A stretch of 33,623 nt of DNA from the NCBI RefSeq assembly GCF_900182665.1, contig NZ_FXTL01000024.1, forward strand, positions 1 to 33,623, written 5' to 3'. Below are positions 22,914 through 31,552 of the stretch, piece after piece. The notes beneath the pieces are model-generated. The model had not been told where the DNA came from. It saw only the letters and a list, made by a program, of their open reading frames with translations, and did not search any database. This stretch comes from Propioniciclava tarda (GTDB lineage Bacteria > Actinomycetota > Actinomycetes > Propionibacteriales > Propionibacteriaceae). Made by a program: the position numbers and the translations under genes. Positions within the stretch are counted from its first letter, which is position 1. Each line of letters opens with the position of its first letter.

Positions 22914-25643
22914 GTGGCTACTGACACCTTGCGCCGCCTCGTGATCGTGGAGTCCCCCAGCAAGATCGCCAATATCGCGAAGTACCTGGGTCCGGGCTAC
23001 ACCGTCGAGGCCAGCGTCGGGCACGTGCGCGACCTGCCCACCGGGGCGTCCGAGGTGCCCGCCAAGTACAAGGGCGAGAAGTGGGCGCGCACCGGCGTCG
23101 ACATCGAGAACGGGTTCGCTCCCTTATATGTGGTGCAGGCCGACAAGAGGGCCACGGTCCGCAAGCTGAAGGACGCCCTCAAGAACGCCGACGAGCTCTA
23201 CCTCGCCACCGACGATGATCGCGAAGGCGAGGCCATCGCGTGGCACCTCAAGGAGGAGCTGAAGCCCAAGGTCCCCGTCCGGCGCATGACGTTCGGAGAG
23301 ATCACGCCGGCCGCGATCCAGGAGGCGGCCAAGCATCCCCGCGACCTCGACCTGGCCCTCGTCGACGCCCAGGAGACCCGCCGCATCCTCGATCGCCTCT
23401 ACGGCTACGAGGTCAGCCCGGTCCTGTGGAAGAAGGTCATGCCGCGCCTGTCGGCCGGACGCGTCCAGTCGGTCGCCACCCGCCTCGTCGTCGATCGCGA
23501 GCGCGAACGGATGGCGTTCCGGGCGGCGTCCTACGCCGACGTCGAGGCGATCCTGGCCGTCCAGGCGGTGACCGACGGCGACGAGCCCCGCACGTTCACG
23601 GCGTCGCTGGCCACGGCGTCCGGACGCAAGATGGCCTCGGGTCGCGACTTCGATTCCGTCGGACGCCTCAAGGGCAAGGGCCTGCTGCACGCCGATCTGG
23701 CCGGCGCCGAAGCCCTCGCGGCGGCGCTTCGCGATGCGGGCTTCGAGGTCGTCGGCGTCGAGGCGAAGCCGTACACGCGGCGTCCGTACGCGCCGTTCCG
23801 CACCTCGACGCTGCAGCAGGACGCCGGACGCAAGCTTGGCTTCACCTCCGACCGCACGATGCGGGTCGCCCAGCAGCTCTACGAGGGCGGCTACATCACC
23901 TATATGCGTACCGACTCGGTGACGCTGTCGGGCACGGCGATCGCCGCTGCGCGCGCGTCGGTCAAGGCGCTCTACGGCGCGCAGTACCTGCCGGAGCGCC
24001 CGCGCGTCTACACCAACAAGGTCAAGAACGCCCAAGAGGCGCACGAGGCGATCCGGCCGGCCGGCGAGACGTTCCGGACGCCGGACGCGTCCGGTCTGCA
24101 CGGCGACCAGTTCCGGCTGTACGACCTCATCTGGAAGCGCACCGTCGCCTCGCAGATGAAGGACGCCGAGGGCCAGACCGTCTCGGTCAAGATCGCCGCG
24201 CGCCTGCCCCGCACGGTCGAGGTCGCTGACGCCACCACGGGTGAGCTCGTCAGCGTCGCCGACGCGACGCTGACGGCGTCCGGCCGGACCATCACCTTCC
24301 CCGGCTTCCTCAAGGCGTACGTCGAGATCTCCGATTCGGGGGACGCCGACGACGACCAGGCCCGACTGCCGAAGCTCGCCGCCGGCGACCCGCTGACGGC
24401 CGAGGAGGTCACGGCGTCCGGCCACGAGACGCGTCCGCCGGCCCGCTACACCGAGCCGAGCCTGGTCGCGAAGCTCGAAGAGCTCGACATCGGCCGCCCG
24501 TCGACGTACGCGTCGATCATCCGGACGATCACCGCGCGCGACTACGTGTTCAAGAAGGGATCGGCCCTAGTGCCGACGTGGCTGGCGTTCGCGGTGACGC
24601 GGTTGCTCGAGCAGCACTTCACGCGCCTGGTCGACTACGCGTTCACGGCCGAGATGGAAGACGTGCTGGACGCCATCGCGCAGGGCGGCGCCCAGCGCCT
24701 CGCCGTGTTGGAGAGCTTCTACTACGGCGACGCCGTCCGCGACCACGCCGGCCTGGAGAAGCTCGTCAGCGATCTCGGTGACATCGACGCGCGGGCCCTG
24801 TCGACGTTCCATCCGGTGGGGGCGACCGAGGCCGACGGCATCGCGGTCCGGGTGGGTCGCTACGGCACGTACGTCGAGTCCGAGGACGGACGCCGCGCGA
24901 ACGTCGACGACTCCATGGCCCCGGATGAGCTCACCCTCGACGTCGCCCGCGAGCTGCTGGATCACCCCATGGGCGAGGAGCGCGACCTCGGCATCCACCC
25001 CGACACCGGCCTGCGGGTCGTCGCCAAGTCGGGAAGATACGGACCGTACGTCACCGAGGTGCTGCCCGAGGACGCCCCCAAGACCGCCAAGCCGCGGACG
25101 GGCTCGCTGTTCGCGTCGATGGCGCTCGACACGGTGACCCTGGCCGACGCGGTCAAGCTGATGTCGCTCCCGCGGACGGTCGGCACGGCGTCCGACGGGG
25201 TGGAGATCACCGCGCAGAACGGACGCTACGGGCCGTATCTCAAGAAGGGCACCGACTCGCGCTCCCTCACGACCGAGGAGCAGATCTTCACGGTCACGCT
25301 GGCCGAGGCCGAGGCGATCTACGCCGAGCCGAAGCAGCGTGGACGCCGCGCGGCGGCCGGGCCGTTGAAGGAACTGGGCGCGGACCCAGCGTCCGGCAAG
25401 CCGGTGGTCGTCAAGGACGGCCGCTTCGGCCCCTACGTCACCGACGGCGAGACCAACGCGACCCTGCGCAAGACCGACTCGATCGAGGCGATCACCATCG
25501 AGCGCGCGGCGGAGTTGCTGGCCGAGAAGCGCGCGAAGGGTCCGGCGGTGAAGAAGGCTCCGGTGCGCAAGCCGGCTGCCACCACCAAGCGGACGGTCGC
25601 CGCGAAGAAGGCTCCGGCGAAGCGGGCGACCAAGAAGGCGTAG
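22914..25643 (+). CDS. topA: DNA topoisomerase I
   Basis: A 909-residue type IA topoisomerase that relaxes negative supercoils. The TOPRIM domain has VIVESPSKI (E13) and DDDREGE (100-106). The active-site tyrosine is Y330 in GYITYMRTDS. The C-terminus has repeated GRYGPYV/GRFGPYV units, as in actinobacterial TopA lacking zinc fingers, and a Lys/Ala tail (KKAPAKRATKKA) for DNA binding. The GTG at 22914 begins VATDTLRRLVIVESPSK; GAAGAAG upstream is a weak ribosome site. TACACT at 22853-22858, inside an inverted repeat GCCGAG/CTCGGC, is a possible -10. The gap to tmk (25,644-25,808) shows only a short tandem TGGGTCGAT. Confidence 0.96.
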   Translation: MATDTLRRLVIVESPSKIANIAKYLGPGYTVEASVGHVRDLPTGASEVPAKYKGEKWARTGVDIENGFAPLYVVQADKRATVRKLKDALKNADELYLATDDDREGEAIAWHLKEELKPKVPVRRMTFGEITPAAIQEAAKHPRDLDLALVDAQETRRILDRLYGYEVSPVLWKKVMPRLSAGRVQSVATRLVVDRERERMAFRAASYADVEAILAVQAVTDGDEPRTFTASLATASGRKMASGRDFDSVGRLKGKGLLHADLAGAEALAAALRDAGFEVVGVEAKPYTRRPYAPFRTSTLQQDAGRKLGFTSDRTMRVAQQLYEGGYITYMRTDSVTLSGTAIAAARASVKALYGAQYLPERPRVYTNKVKNAQEAHEAIRPAGETFRTPDASGLHGDQFRLYDLIWKRTVASQMKDAEGQTVSVKIAARLPRTVEVADATTGELVSVADATLTASGRTITFPGFLKAYVEISDSGDADDDQARLPKLAAGDPLTAEEVTASGHETRPPARYTEPSLVAKLEELDIGRPSTYASIIRTITARDYVFKKGSALVPTWLAFAVTRLLEQHFTRLVDYAFTAEMEDVLDAIAQGGAQRLAVLESFYYGDAVRDHAGLEKLVSDLGDIDARALSTFHPVGATEADGIAVRVGRYGTYVESEDGRRANVDDSMAPDELTLDVARELLDHPMGEERDLGIHPDTGLRVVAKSGRYGPYVTEVLPEDAPKTAKPRTGSLFASMALDTVTLADAVKLMSLPRTVGTASDGVEITAQNGRYGPYLKKGTDSRSLTTEEQIFTVTLAEAEAIYAEPKQRGRRAAAGPLKELGADPASGKPVVVKDGRFGPYVTDGETNATLRKTDSIEAITIERAAELLAEKRAKGPAVKKAPVRKPAATTKRTVAAKKAPAKRATKKA

Positions 25644-25808
25644 CCGGACGCGGGTGGTCCGGGCGTGGGTCGATCTTGGGTCGATTCCGCCGAGCTTGGA
25701 CGCCGCGGGGCGAGTTCCTGCCGCTGGTTGCGACCCGGGCGTCGGATCCGTCCCGCAGTCCGGATGACGGGAGGGCGGCGTCCGGCATGATGGGCCCCGG
25801 AGGTGGGC

Positions 25809-26471
25809 ATGAGCGGACGGTTCGTGGTGTTCGAGGGCGGCGACGGGGTCGGCAAGTCGCACCAGGCGGCGTGGCTGGCCGAGTGGCTGACCGATCGAGG
25901 CGTCGACGTGGTGCGGACGTTCGAGCCCGGTGATTCGCCCGCGGGACAACTCATCCGGCAGATCGTGCTGAGCCCTTCGACCGGCGACCTGTCACCCCGC
26001 GCCGAGGCGCTGCTCTACGCCGCTGACAAGGCCCATCACGTCTATGCGGTGGTCAAGCCCGCCCTCGAGCGCGGGGCCGTCGTGATCTGCGACCGCTACG
26101 TCGACTCGACGCTGGCGTACCAGGGGGCGGGACGCGTCCTCGATCTCAGCGAGGTCGAGTCGATCAACCGCTGGGCCACCGAGCACCTGCTGCCCGACCT
26201 GACCGTCCTGATGGACCTGGCCCCCGAGCACGGCGTCGGCACCATGACCGAGCGCGACCGCATCGAGGCCGAGGGCGACGACTTCCACGAGCGGGTGCGC
26301 GAGGGCTTCCTGGCGCTCGCCGCGCGCGACCCGGAGCGCTACCTGGTCATCCAGGCCCGAGACTCCAAGGACGCCAACCGCGCCGCCATCGCGGCGCGCG
26401 TGGGTGCGCTGCTGGGGCTGCCCGGGGACCACCAGAAACTGTCGGACGCCCCTGGCACGATGCAGTCATGA
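25809..26471 (+). CDS. tmk: Thymidylate kinase
   Basis: A 220-residue enzyme converting dTMP to dTDP. The P-loop is GGDGVGKS (10-17), the DRY motif is CDRYVDSTLAYQGAGR, and the lid contains TMTERDRIEAEGDDFHERVREGF. The ATG at 25809 follows GGAGG with 5-base spacing; the GTG two codons upstream is less likely. Its TGA overlaps the holB ATG by 4 bases, so nucleotide supply and clamp loader are co-expressed, a common bacterial pairing. Confidence 0.94.
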   Translation: MSGRFVVFEGGDGVGKSHQAAWLAEWLTDRGVDVVRTFEPGDSPAGQLIRQIVLSPSTGDLSPRAEALLYAADKAHHVYAVVKPALERGAVVICDRYVDSTLAYQGAGRVLDLSEVESINRWATEHLLPDLTVLMDLAPEHGVGTMTERDRIEAEGDDFHERVREGFLALAARDPERYLVIQARDSKDANRAAIAARVGALLGLPGDHQKLSDAPGTMQS

Positions 26472-27613
26472 GCGTCACCACGGGCGTCTGGTCCGACCTG
26501 ATCGGCCAGGACAGGGTCGTCGACACCCTGCGCAACGCCGTGGCCGGCGGACGCCACGCGATGACGCACGCCTGGCTGATCGTCGGCCCGCCGGGGTCGG
26601 GGCGCTCGAACGCCGCGCGAGCCTTCGCCGCGGCGCTCCAGTGCCCCCAAGGTGGTTGCGGCGAGTGTCAGTCGTGCCGAACCGCCTTGTCAGGAGCTCA
26701 TCCGGACGTCACCCTGGTGCGCACCGAGCAGCTGTCGATCGGCGTCGACGAGGTGCGTGAGCTGGTGCGAGGGGCGTCCATGAGCCCGGCGCTGGGGCGC
26801 TACCAGATCCTGGTGATCGAGGACGCCGACCGCATCACCGACAAGGGCGCCGACGCGCTGCTCAAGGCGCTGGAGGAGCCCGCCGCGAAGACGGTCTGGA
26901 TGCTTTGCGCCCCCACGCCCGAGGACGTCATCGCCACCATCCGCTCGCGCACCCGCCTAGTGGAGTTGGCCACCCCCAGCGACGAGGCGGTCGCGGCCCT
27001 GCTGATGCGGCGCGACAAGGTGCCTGAGGCGCTGGCGTCCTACGCGGCGCGCATCGCCCAGGGCCACATCGGACGCGCCCGCAACCTCGCCCGCAACGAG
27101 GACGCGCGCCGCCGCCGCAAGGAGATCCTCGACCTGCCCGCTCGCCTGACCTCGCTGGGGGCCTGCCTGACAGCGGCCGCCAACCTGGTCGAGGCCGCCG
27201 CGGAGGAGGCGTCGGCCGCGACCGCCGACCTGGACGCCCGCGAGAAGGCCGACTTGAACGAGGCACTCGGCTTCGGGGCCCGCGGCATCAAGCCGCGCAA
27301 TCAGGGCGCGGCACTGAAAGACCTCGAGGACCAGCAGAAGGCCCGCGTCAAACGCTTCCAGCGCGACGCCATCGACCGGGTCCTGACCGAGCTGACCGCC
27401 TACTACCGCGACGTGCTCACCGTGCAGACGAAGGCGAAGGCGTCCCTGATCAACGCCGACCGGGCCCCCGAGATCGGCAAGCTGGCCGCGGCGACGACAC
27501 CCGAGGCGACCCTGGGCCGCATCGACGCCGTCCTGGACTGCCGCACGGCCATCGAAACCAACGTCGCTCCGCTCTTGGCGCTGGAGGCTCTGCTGATCCG
27601 GCTTCAGCTGTAG
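26468..27613 (+). CDS. holB: DNA polymerase III delta-prime subunit
   Basis: A 381-residue clamp-loader subunit. The AAA+ fold starts at LIGQDRVVDTL. The P-loop reads GPPGSGRS (40-47) with arginine where ATPases have lysine, which fits a subunit that does not hydrolyse ATP. Four cysteines (C59, C64, C67, C70) form the zinc module. VIEDADRITDKGADALLKALEEP is the DEAD-box-like walker B region, and the sensor carries RSR. The start overlaps tmk (ATGA). The longer-than-usual C-terminus has a Lys-rich stretch around KDLEDQQKARVKRFQRD. Confidence 0.92.
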   Translation: MSVTTGVWSDLIGQDRVVDTLRNAVAGGRHAMTHAWLIVGPPGSGRSNAARAFAAALQCPQGGCGECQSCRTALSGAHPDVTLVRTEQLSIGVDEVRELVRGASMSPALGRYQILVIEDADRITDKGADALLKALEEPAAKTVWMLCAPTPEDVIATIRSRTRLVELATPSDEAVAALLMRRDKVPEALASYAARIAQGHIGRARNLARNEDARRRRKEILDLPARLTSLGACLTAAANLVEAAAEEASAATADLDAREKADLNEALGFGARGIKPRNQGAALKDLEDQQKARVKRFQRDAIDRVLTELTAYYRDVLTVQTKAKASLINADRAPEIGKLAAATTPEATLGRIDAVLDCRTAIETNVAPLLALEALLIRLQL

Positions 27614-27636
27614 CCGTGCGGCCGCCTTCGTTCACT

Positions 27637-27660
27637 CGGACGCCGCAGCCGCGGCGTCCG
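27637..27660 (+). terminator. Perfect 10-bp hairpin after holB
   Basis: CGGACGCCGC and GCGGCGTCCG pair around the loop AGCC, starting 24 bases after the holB stop. No T-run follows. The two arms are the iterated hexamer GGACGC and its complement. Confidence 0.5.
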
Positions 27661-27705
27661 CGGTCGGGTCCGCTCCTGCGGGGGTGTCGCTGACCGGTCC
27701 GGGGC

Positions 27706-27737
27706 GATCGGTTTGACAGCATGGGCGTGAACCGATC
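27706..27737 (+). promoter_or_regulatory. Inverted repeat GATCGGTT/AACCGATC before the DoxX gene
   Basis: Perfect 8-base arms lie 16 bases apart (27706-27713, 27730-27737). TTGACA at 27713-27718 begins at the end of the left arm, and the ribosome site GGAAGGA follows directly. This could be an operator over a promoter or a leader hairpin controlling translation. Confidence 0.45.
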
Positions 27738-27751
27738 CGGAAGGACCCATC

Positions 27752-28873
27752 ATGGCCTGGAACCCGCTACGCAAGGACGCGCCCGAGCCTGTCGAGCCGC
27801 AGGCCGACGAGTGGGCGAACACCGACGCGCCAGCTCCCGGGGTGCAGGGCTCGTCCCCGGCGGCCGAGCCCGAGGCGGCGTTCGGCCTTCCGCAGAGCGA
27901 TGCGGTCGCGGACGCCTTCGCCGCCGCTCAGCGCGACGCCGAGACGCGGGCCGCTCAGGTGGCCGCGCCCGAGGTCGTGGCTCCCGTGATCCCGGCGCAG
28001 CAGCCCGTCGCCGCCCCCGCTGCCCTGCGCCGCTTCGGCGGAGCGACGAAGTACGTCGACGGCGCCGTCCCGGCCGCCGCCGCACCTGTCCCGGCTGCAC
28101 CCGTCCCCGCCGATCCTGCGGCCCCAGCCGCGCCGGTCGCCGTGACGAACCCCGCACCCACCACGCCCGCTGCCCCGGCGCCCATCGAGCCGGTTTCGGC
28201 GGACCAGGCGGTCCGCGCGGCGTCCGACGAACTGGATCCCGACTCGCTCTACCGTCCGGGCGCCGCTCGGACGGGGGACACGGCGGTCATGGACGAGTCC
28301 GTGACCGCAGAACAGGCCCGGCTGGAGCGCGAGCGGGCTGCGCGCCGCGAGGCCCGGATGGCAGCTCTTGCCCCGGGGGCCGAGGTCGATGCCGCGCCCG
28401 CGGCCCCGGCCGCACCGGTGGCTCCGCCGAAGCGCGTCACGGACAAGTTCTCCGGCTCGTTCGGCCTTTTCGTGCTGCGCGTGGTCACGGCAGCGATCCT
28501 GCTGGTGCACGGCCTGAACGGGATCATCAACAGCAAGCCGGTGATCGACGTGTGGTCCAACACGGTGCTGCCGTACCCGCGCTACATCGCGCTGGGCGTG
28601 TCGATCGCCGAGCTGGCCATCGCGCTCATGCTGCTGTTCGGCATCCTGACCCGCGTGGCGGGCTTCCTCCTGGCGGGCATCATGGGCGCGACCCTCGCGT
28701 TCGTCATGTGGGGCCCGTGGGCGGTATTCGAGCCCGGTGGCATGGGCTTCATCGGCGAGCACGAGCTGCTGCTCGCAGCCGTCGGTCTGGCGCTGCTGTT
28801 CGTGGGCGCCGGCGGCTGGAGCGTCGACTACATGATGCGGCGGAGCCGGGTCCGCGAGGGCCTCGAGTTCTGA
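27752..28873 (+). CDS. DoxX-family membrane protein with long Ala/Pro-rich N-terminus
   Basis: A 373-residue protein. Residues 1-228 are disordered: acidic and Ala/Pro-rich with repeated AAPVPAAPVPADPAAPAAP. Residues about 235-360 form a four-helix DoxX domain: SGSFGLFVLRVVTAAILLVHGLNGI, then YIALGVSIAELAIALMLLFGILT, GFLLAGIMGATLAFVMWG and LLLAAVGLALLFVGAGG. DoxX proteins are linked to quinone or redox membrane functions (in mycobacteria to a membrane oxidoreductase complex), but this one has no visible partner. The ATG at 27752 follows GGAAGGA. The long tail makes it about twice the usual size. Confidence 0.78.
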   Translation: MAWNPLRKDAPEPVEPQADEWANTDAPAPGVQGSSPAAEPEAAFGLPQSDAVADAFAAAQRDAETRAAQVAAPEVVAPVIPAQQPVAAPAALRRFGGATKYVDGAVPAAAAPVPAAPVPADPAAPAAPVAVTNPAPTTPAAPAPIEPVSADQAVRAASDELDPDSLYRPGAARTGDTAVMDESVTAEQARLERERAARREARMAALAPGAEVDAAPAAPAAPVAPPKRVTDKFSGSFGLFVLRVVTAAILLVHGLNGIINSKPVIDVWSNTVLPYPRYIALGVSIAELAIALMLLFGILTRVAGFLLAGIMGATLAFVMWGPWAVFEPGGMGFIGEHELLLAAVGLALLFVGAGGWSVDYMMRRSRVREGLEF

Positions 28874-28876
28874 CTG

Positions 28877-29010
28877 CCCTTCGACAAGCTCAGGGATCGG
28901 TGGCTTATTACCACAACCGCTGGCTGAGCCTGTCGAAGCCCGGCCCGAGCAGCACGTGGATCGGTGGCCGCAAACCCACCAGCCGCTGGCTGAGCCTGTC
29001 GAAGCCCGGC
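28877..29010. repeat. Cluster of REP-like palindromic repeats
   Basis: CCCTTCGACAAGCTCAGGG (28877-28895) is an inverted copy of the core found in two identical 28-base units at 28917-28944 and 28983-29010 (core GGCTGAGCCTGTCGAAGCC). GGATCGGTGG also recurs at 28894 and 28958. This sequence class is widespread between genes of high-GC bacteria. The cluster fills the gap between the DoxX and PSP1 genes. Confidence 0.8.
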
Positions 29011-29025
29011 ACGGAAGCGCCCGCC

Positions 29026-29031
29026 TACACT
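29026..29031 (+). promoter_or_regulatory. -10 box TACACT of a leaderless PSP1 message
   Basis: TACACT ends seven bases before the ATG at 29039 and no Shine-Dalgarno is present. This matches the spacing seen at the XRE gene and suggests a leaderless transcript. The -35 side would lie in the last REP unit. Confidence 0.45.
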
Positions 29032-29038
29032 GACGCGC

Positions 29039-29974
29039 ATGCGAGTGCTGGCCGTGTCCCTGCGGACGCATGGCCGCCTGCACTATCTGGACGCCGGCGC
29101 CGTTGAGGCGTCCGTCGGTGACGAGGTGCTCGTCCCGACCGAGCATGGCCACGTGGTGGCCACCGTGGTGTGGGGTCCGGCCGAGGTGGACTGGACAGTC
29201 GCCGACCTGCCGCTGTGCGGGGGAGCCGCGTCGGCGTCCGACCTCGACCGCGAAGCGGCCCGCGACGAGCGCCGCCGCGAGATCGAGGCCGTCGCGCGCG
29301 AGCTGATCGGACGCCACGGGCTGCCGATGACCGTCGTGGCCACCGACGCGATCGGGGACAACGACCCGGACCGGCTGAGCGTCATCTACTACAAGGCGCC
29401 TCAGCGGGTCGACTTCAGGGCCCTCGTCGGCGACCTCGCTCGGACGCTCCGCACGCGGGTTGACCTGCGCCAGATCGGCGCGCGCGACGTCGCCGCGCTG
29501 GCCGGCGGTGTCGGCAGCTGCGGACGCGAGTTCTGCTGCTGCCTGCTGTGCCCGGTGAACGAGCCGCTGCCCGCGAAGGTCACCCGCGATCAGGAGGCCG
29601 CCCAGGGCTCGCTCGGACTGGCCGGCGCGTGCGGCCGCCTCAAGTGCTGCCTGGCCTACGAGGCGGACGCCTACGCCCAGTTCGTCGCCTGCGCGCCGCG
29701 GGTCGGCTCGGTGGTGGCGACCCCGGACGGTGAGGGCGTCGTCAGCGGCCATGCGGTGCCCATTGACTCGGTGTGGGTGCGCGCGCAAGAAGGCGTCCGC
29801 GCGGTGCGCCTCGACGAGGTGACCGTCGTCCTTCCGGCGCCGGGCCACGAACCGGTGCGGCCCCGCCCGGCGCTGCCGAACGTTCCGGCCGCGCCCGTCC
29901 CGCGTCCGCCGCGGGGACGCCGTCCGTTCCGTCGCCGCGATCGCACTCAGCCGGACCCGTCCGGCGAGGGCTGA
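29039..29974 (+). CDS. PSP1-domain protein (RicT/YaaT-like)
   Basis: A 311-residue protein with the PSP1 domain (about 1-210). It has the Cys-rich signature GSCGREFCCCLLC (C161, C166-168, C171) and ACGRLKCCLAYE (C198, C203, C204). In Bacillus, RicT forms a complex that assists RNase Y and holds iron-sulfur clusters. RNase Y is not typical of actinobacteria, so the partner here is open. The C-terminal 60 residues are Pro/Arg-rich (RPPRGRRPFRRRD), perhaps RNA-binding. tmk-holB-PSP1 is a frequent grouping; here the DoxX gene and repeats are inserted. The hydrolase gene follows after one base. Confidence 0.87.
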   Translation: MRVLAVSLRTHGRLHYLDAGAVEASVGDEVLVPTEHGHVVATVVWGPAEVDWTVADLPLCGGAASASDLDREAARDERRREIEAVARELIGRHGLPMTVVATDAIGDNDPDRLSVIYYKAPQRVDFRALVGDLARTLRTRVDLRQIGARDVAALAGGVGSCGREFCCCLLCPVNEPLPAKVTRDQEAAQGSLGLAGACGRLKCCLAYEADAYAQFVACAPRVGSVVATPDGEGVVSGHAVPIDSVWVRAQEGVRAVRLDEVTVVLPAPGHEPVRPRPALPNVPAAPVPRPPRGRRPFRRRDRTQPDPSGEG

Positions 29975-29975
29975 C

Positions 29976-31415
29976 GTGCGCGGCTGGCTCGCGCTGGCGC
30001 TGGCGTCCGTGCTGGTCCTCGGCGGCTGCACGCCGCCGCCCGCCGCCCTCCCAGCCCCCGATGCGGCGCTGGCGCGCTTCTACGCCCAGCAGTTGGCGTG
30101 GTCCAACTGCGGCGGCCGCGATTGCGCCGTGCTCACGGTCCCGCTCGACTACGCCCACCCCGACGGCCAGACGCTGACCCTGTCGGTGCTGCGGCGGCGG
30201 GCGTCCGAGACGCGGGTCGGGACGATCGTCGTGAACCCCGGCGGCCCCGGAGTGAGCGCGACGGTGGCGGGGGACTGGTTCGACACGACCGGGCTGGACG
30301 CCTATGACATCGTCGGCTGGGATCCGCGCGGCACGGACGCCTCCGCGCCCGTGCGGTGCCTGTCCGACGAGGCGATGCGTCGGGGCGAAACAGTGGACGC
30401 CTCGCCCGACACCCCCGACGAACGCGCCGCGCTGCTGGCCTTCGAACAGGAGTTCGCGGACGCCTGCGCCGCCCGGACGCCTCCGGGGCTGCTGGCGCAC
30501 GTCTCCACGCAGGAGTCCGCGCGCGACCTCGACATCCTGCGCGCAGCGCTCGGCGAAGAGCGGCTCACCTACTACGGGGCGTCCTACGGGACGCTGCTGG
30601 GGGCCTGGTACGCCGAGTTCTTCGGAGGGCGCGTCGCCCGCATGGTCCTGGACGCCCCCGTCGACCTCACCGGCCGGAGCGAGATTTCGCAGTCGGCCGC
30701 CCTGGACGCCGCCCTGCGCCGGTTCTCCTCGTGGTGCGGCGGGGAGGCCGGGTGCCCGTGGGGGAACTCCGAGGCGACCGTGTACGACGCTCTGGCGTCC
30801 TGGCTGCGCGGCCTGGACGCTGCCCCGGTCCCCGTGGGCGACCGGCGGCTCAACCAGGACTCCGCGGCCCACGGGGTGGCGCGGTTCCTGTACGGGGGGC
30901 GTCCGGCGTGGCCGGAACTGCGCAGCGCGATTCGGTCGGCGCAGGCCGGGGACGCCGCCGCGCTGCTCGCGGCCGGCGATCAGCTGCAGGGACGCCGCCC
31001 TGACGGCACCTTCGAGGGCTGGGTCGGCGCGGGCACCGCGATCTATTGCCTCGACCAGCCCCGTCAGACCGGCACCGCCCTGGACGCCACGGCCGTGGAG
31101 GCGTCCGGCTCGCTCTTCGGCTACCTGATGGGGCCGAACACCGGCTGCGCGGCCTGGCCGGTTCCTGCCCAGCGGTGGGTGACACCGCGCGCGGCGGACG
31201 CGCCGGCGATCCTGATCGTGGGGACGGTCGGCGATCCGGCGACGCCGTACGACTGGGCCCGGACTACGGCCGCGACGCTCGCCCACGGCGTCCTGCTGAC
31301 CGTCGACGGGGACGGGCACACCGCGTACGGACGCGGGAACGCCTGCGTCGATGCCGCCGTGCGGACCTATGTGAGGGAGGGGACCCTGCCCGCGCCAGGG
31401 GCGTCCTGCAGGTAG
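29976..31415 (+). CDS. Secreted alpha/beta hydrolase, tripeptidyl aminopeptidase type (S33)
   Basis: A 479-residue lipoprotein. The signal ends in VLGGC (lipidated C18). It has the oxyanion motif NPGGPG (87-92), nucleophile elbow GASYGT (S203), D420 in VGDPATPYD and H448 in GDGHTAYG. This matches the SlpD/SlpE and mycobacterial CaeA group, which release short N-terminal peptides or act on ester substrates outside the cell. Three or more cysteine pairs fit an exported protein. GTG 29976 is one base after the PSP1 stop, so the genes are probably co-transcribed. It converges on tRNA-Thr with no spacer. Confidence 0.88.
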   Translation: MRGWLALALASVLVLGGCTPPPAALPAPDAALARFYAQQLAWSNCGGRDCAVLTVPLDYAHPDGQTLTLSVLRRRASETRVGTIVVNPGGPGVSATVAGDWFDTTGLDAYDIVGWDPRGTDASAPVRCLSDEAMRRGETVDASPDTPDERAALLAFEQEFADACAARTPPGLLAHVSTQESARDLDILRAALGEERLTYYGASYGTLLGAWYAEFFGGRVARMVLDAPVDLTGRSEISQSAALDAALRRFSSWCGGEAGCPWGNSEATVYDALASWLRGLDAAPVPVGDRRLNQDSAAHGVARFLYGGRPAWPELRSAIRSAQAGDAAALLAAGDQLQGRRPDGTFEGWVGAGTAIYCLDQPRQTGTALDATAVEASGSLFGYLMGPNTGCAAWPVPAQRWVTPRAADAPAILIVGTVGDPATPYDWARTTAATLAHGVLLTVDGDGHTAYGRGNACVDAAVRTYVREGTLPAPGASCR

Positions 31416-31491
31416 TGGAGCCACCTATCGGATTCGAACCGATGACCTACGCTTTACGAGAGCGTCGCTCTACCGACTGAGCTAAGGTGGC
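31416..31491 (-). tRNA. tRNA-Thr (anticodon CGT)
   Basis: The acceptor GCCACCT pairs with AGGTGGC. The D-arm is GCTCAGTCGGTAGAGC, the anticodon stem ACGCT/AGCGT encloses loop CTCGTAA (anticodon CGT), and the T-arm has GGTTCGAATCC. CCA is encoded, unlike in the tRNA-Pro gene. It abuts the stop of the hydrolase gene. Confidence 0.96.
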
Positions 31492-31515
31492 CGGACCCTC
31501 GCGGGCCGAGGCAAG

Positions 31516-31543
31516 AGCATAGCGGATCGTCCGCGTCGTCACG
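31516..31543 (-). promoter_or_regulatory. Promoter of tRNA-Thr
   Basis: On the minus strand CGTGAC (31538-31543) and TATGCT (31516-31521) are 16 bases apart. TATGCT lies about 24 bases upstream of the tRNA 5' end. This is a reasonable sigma-70-type promoter in an otherwise GC-rich gap. Confidence 0.5.
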
Positions 31544-31552
31544 ACTCGACGA

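Noticed and set aside
27601-27751. Rho-independent terminator with U-run after holB
   Set aside because: The hairpin is real but no T-run follows, so it is recorded only as a terminator-like hairpin.
27767-30031. A 754-residue open frame on the minus strand
   Set aside because: It lies opposite the DoxX, repeat and PSP1 regions and reads as Arg/Ala/Gly-rich low complexity. In 70% GC DNA such antisense frames are expected.
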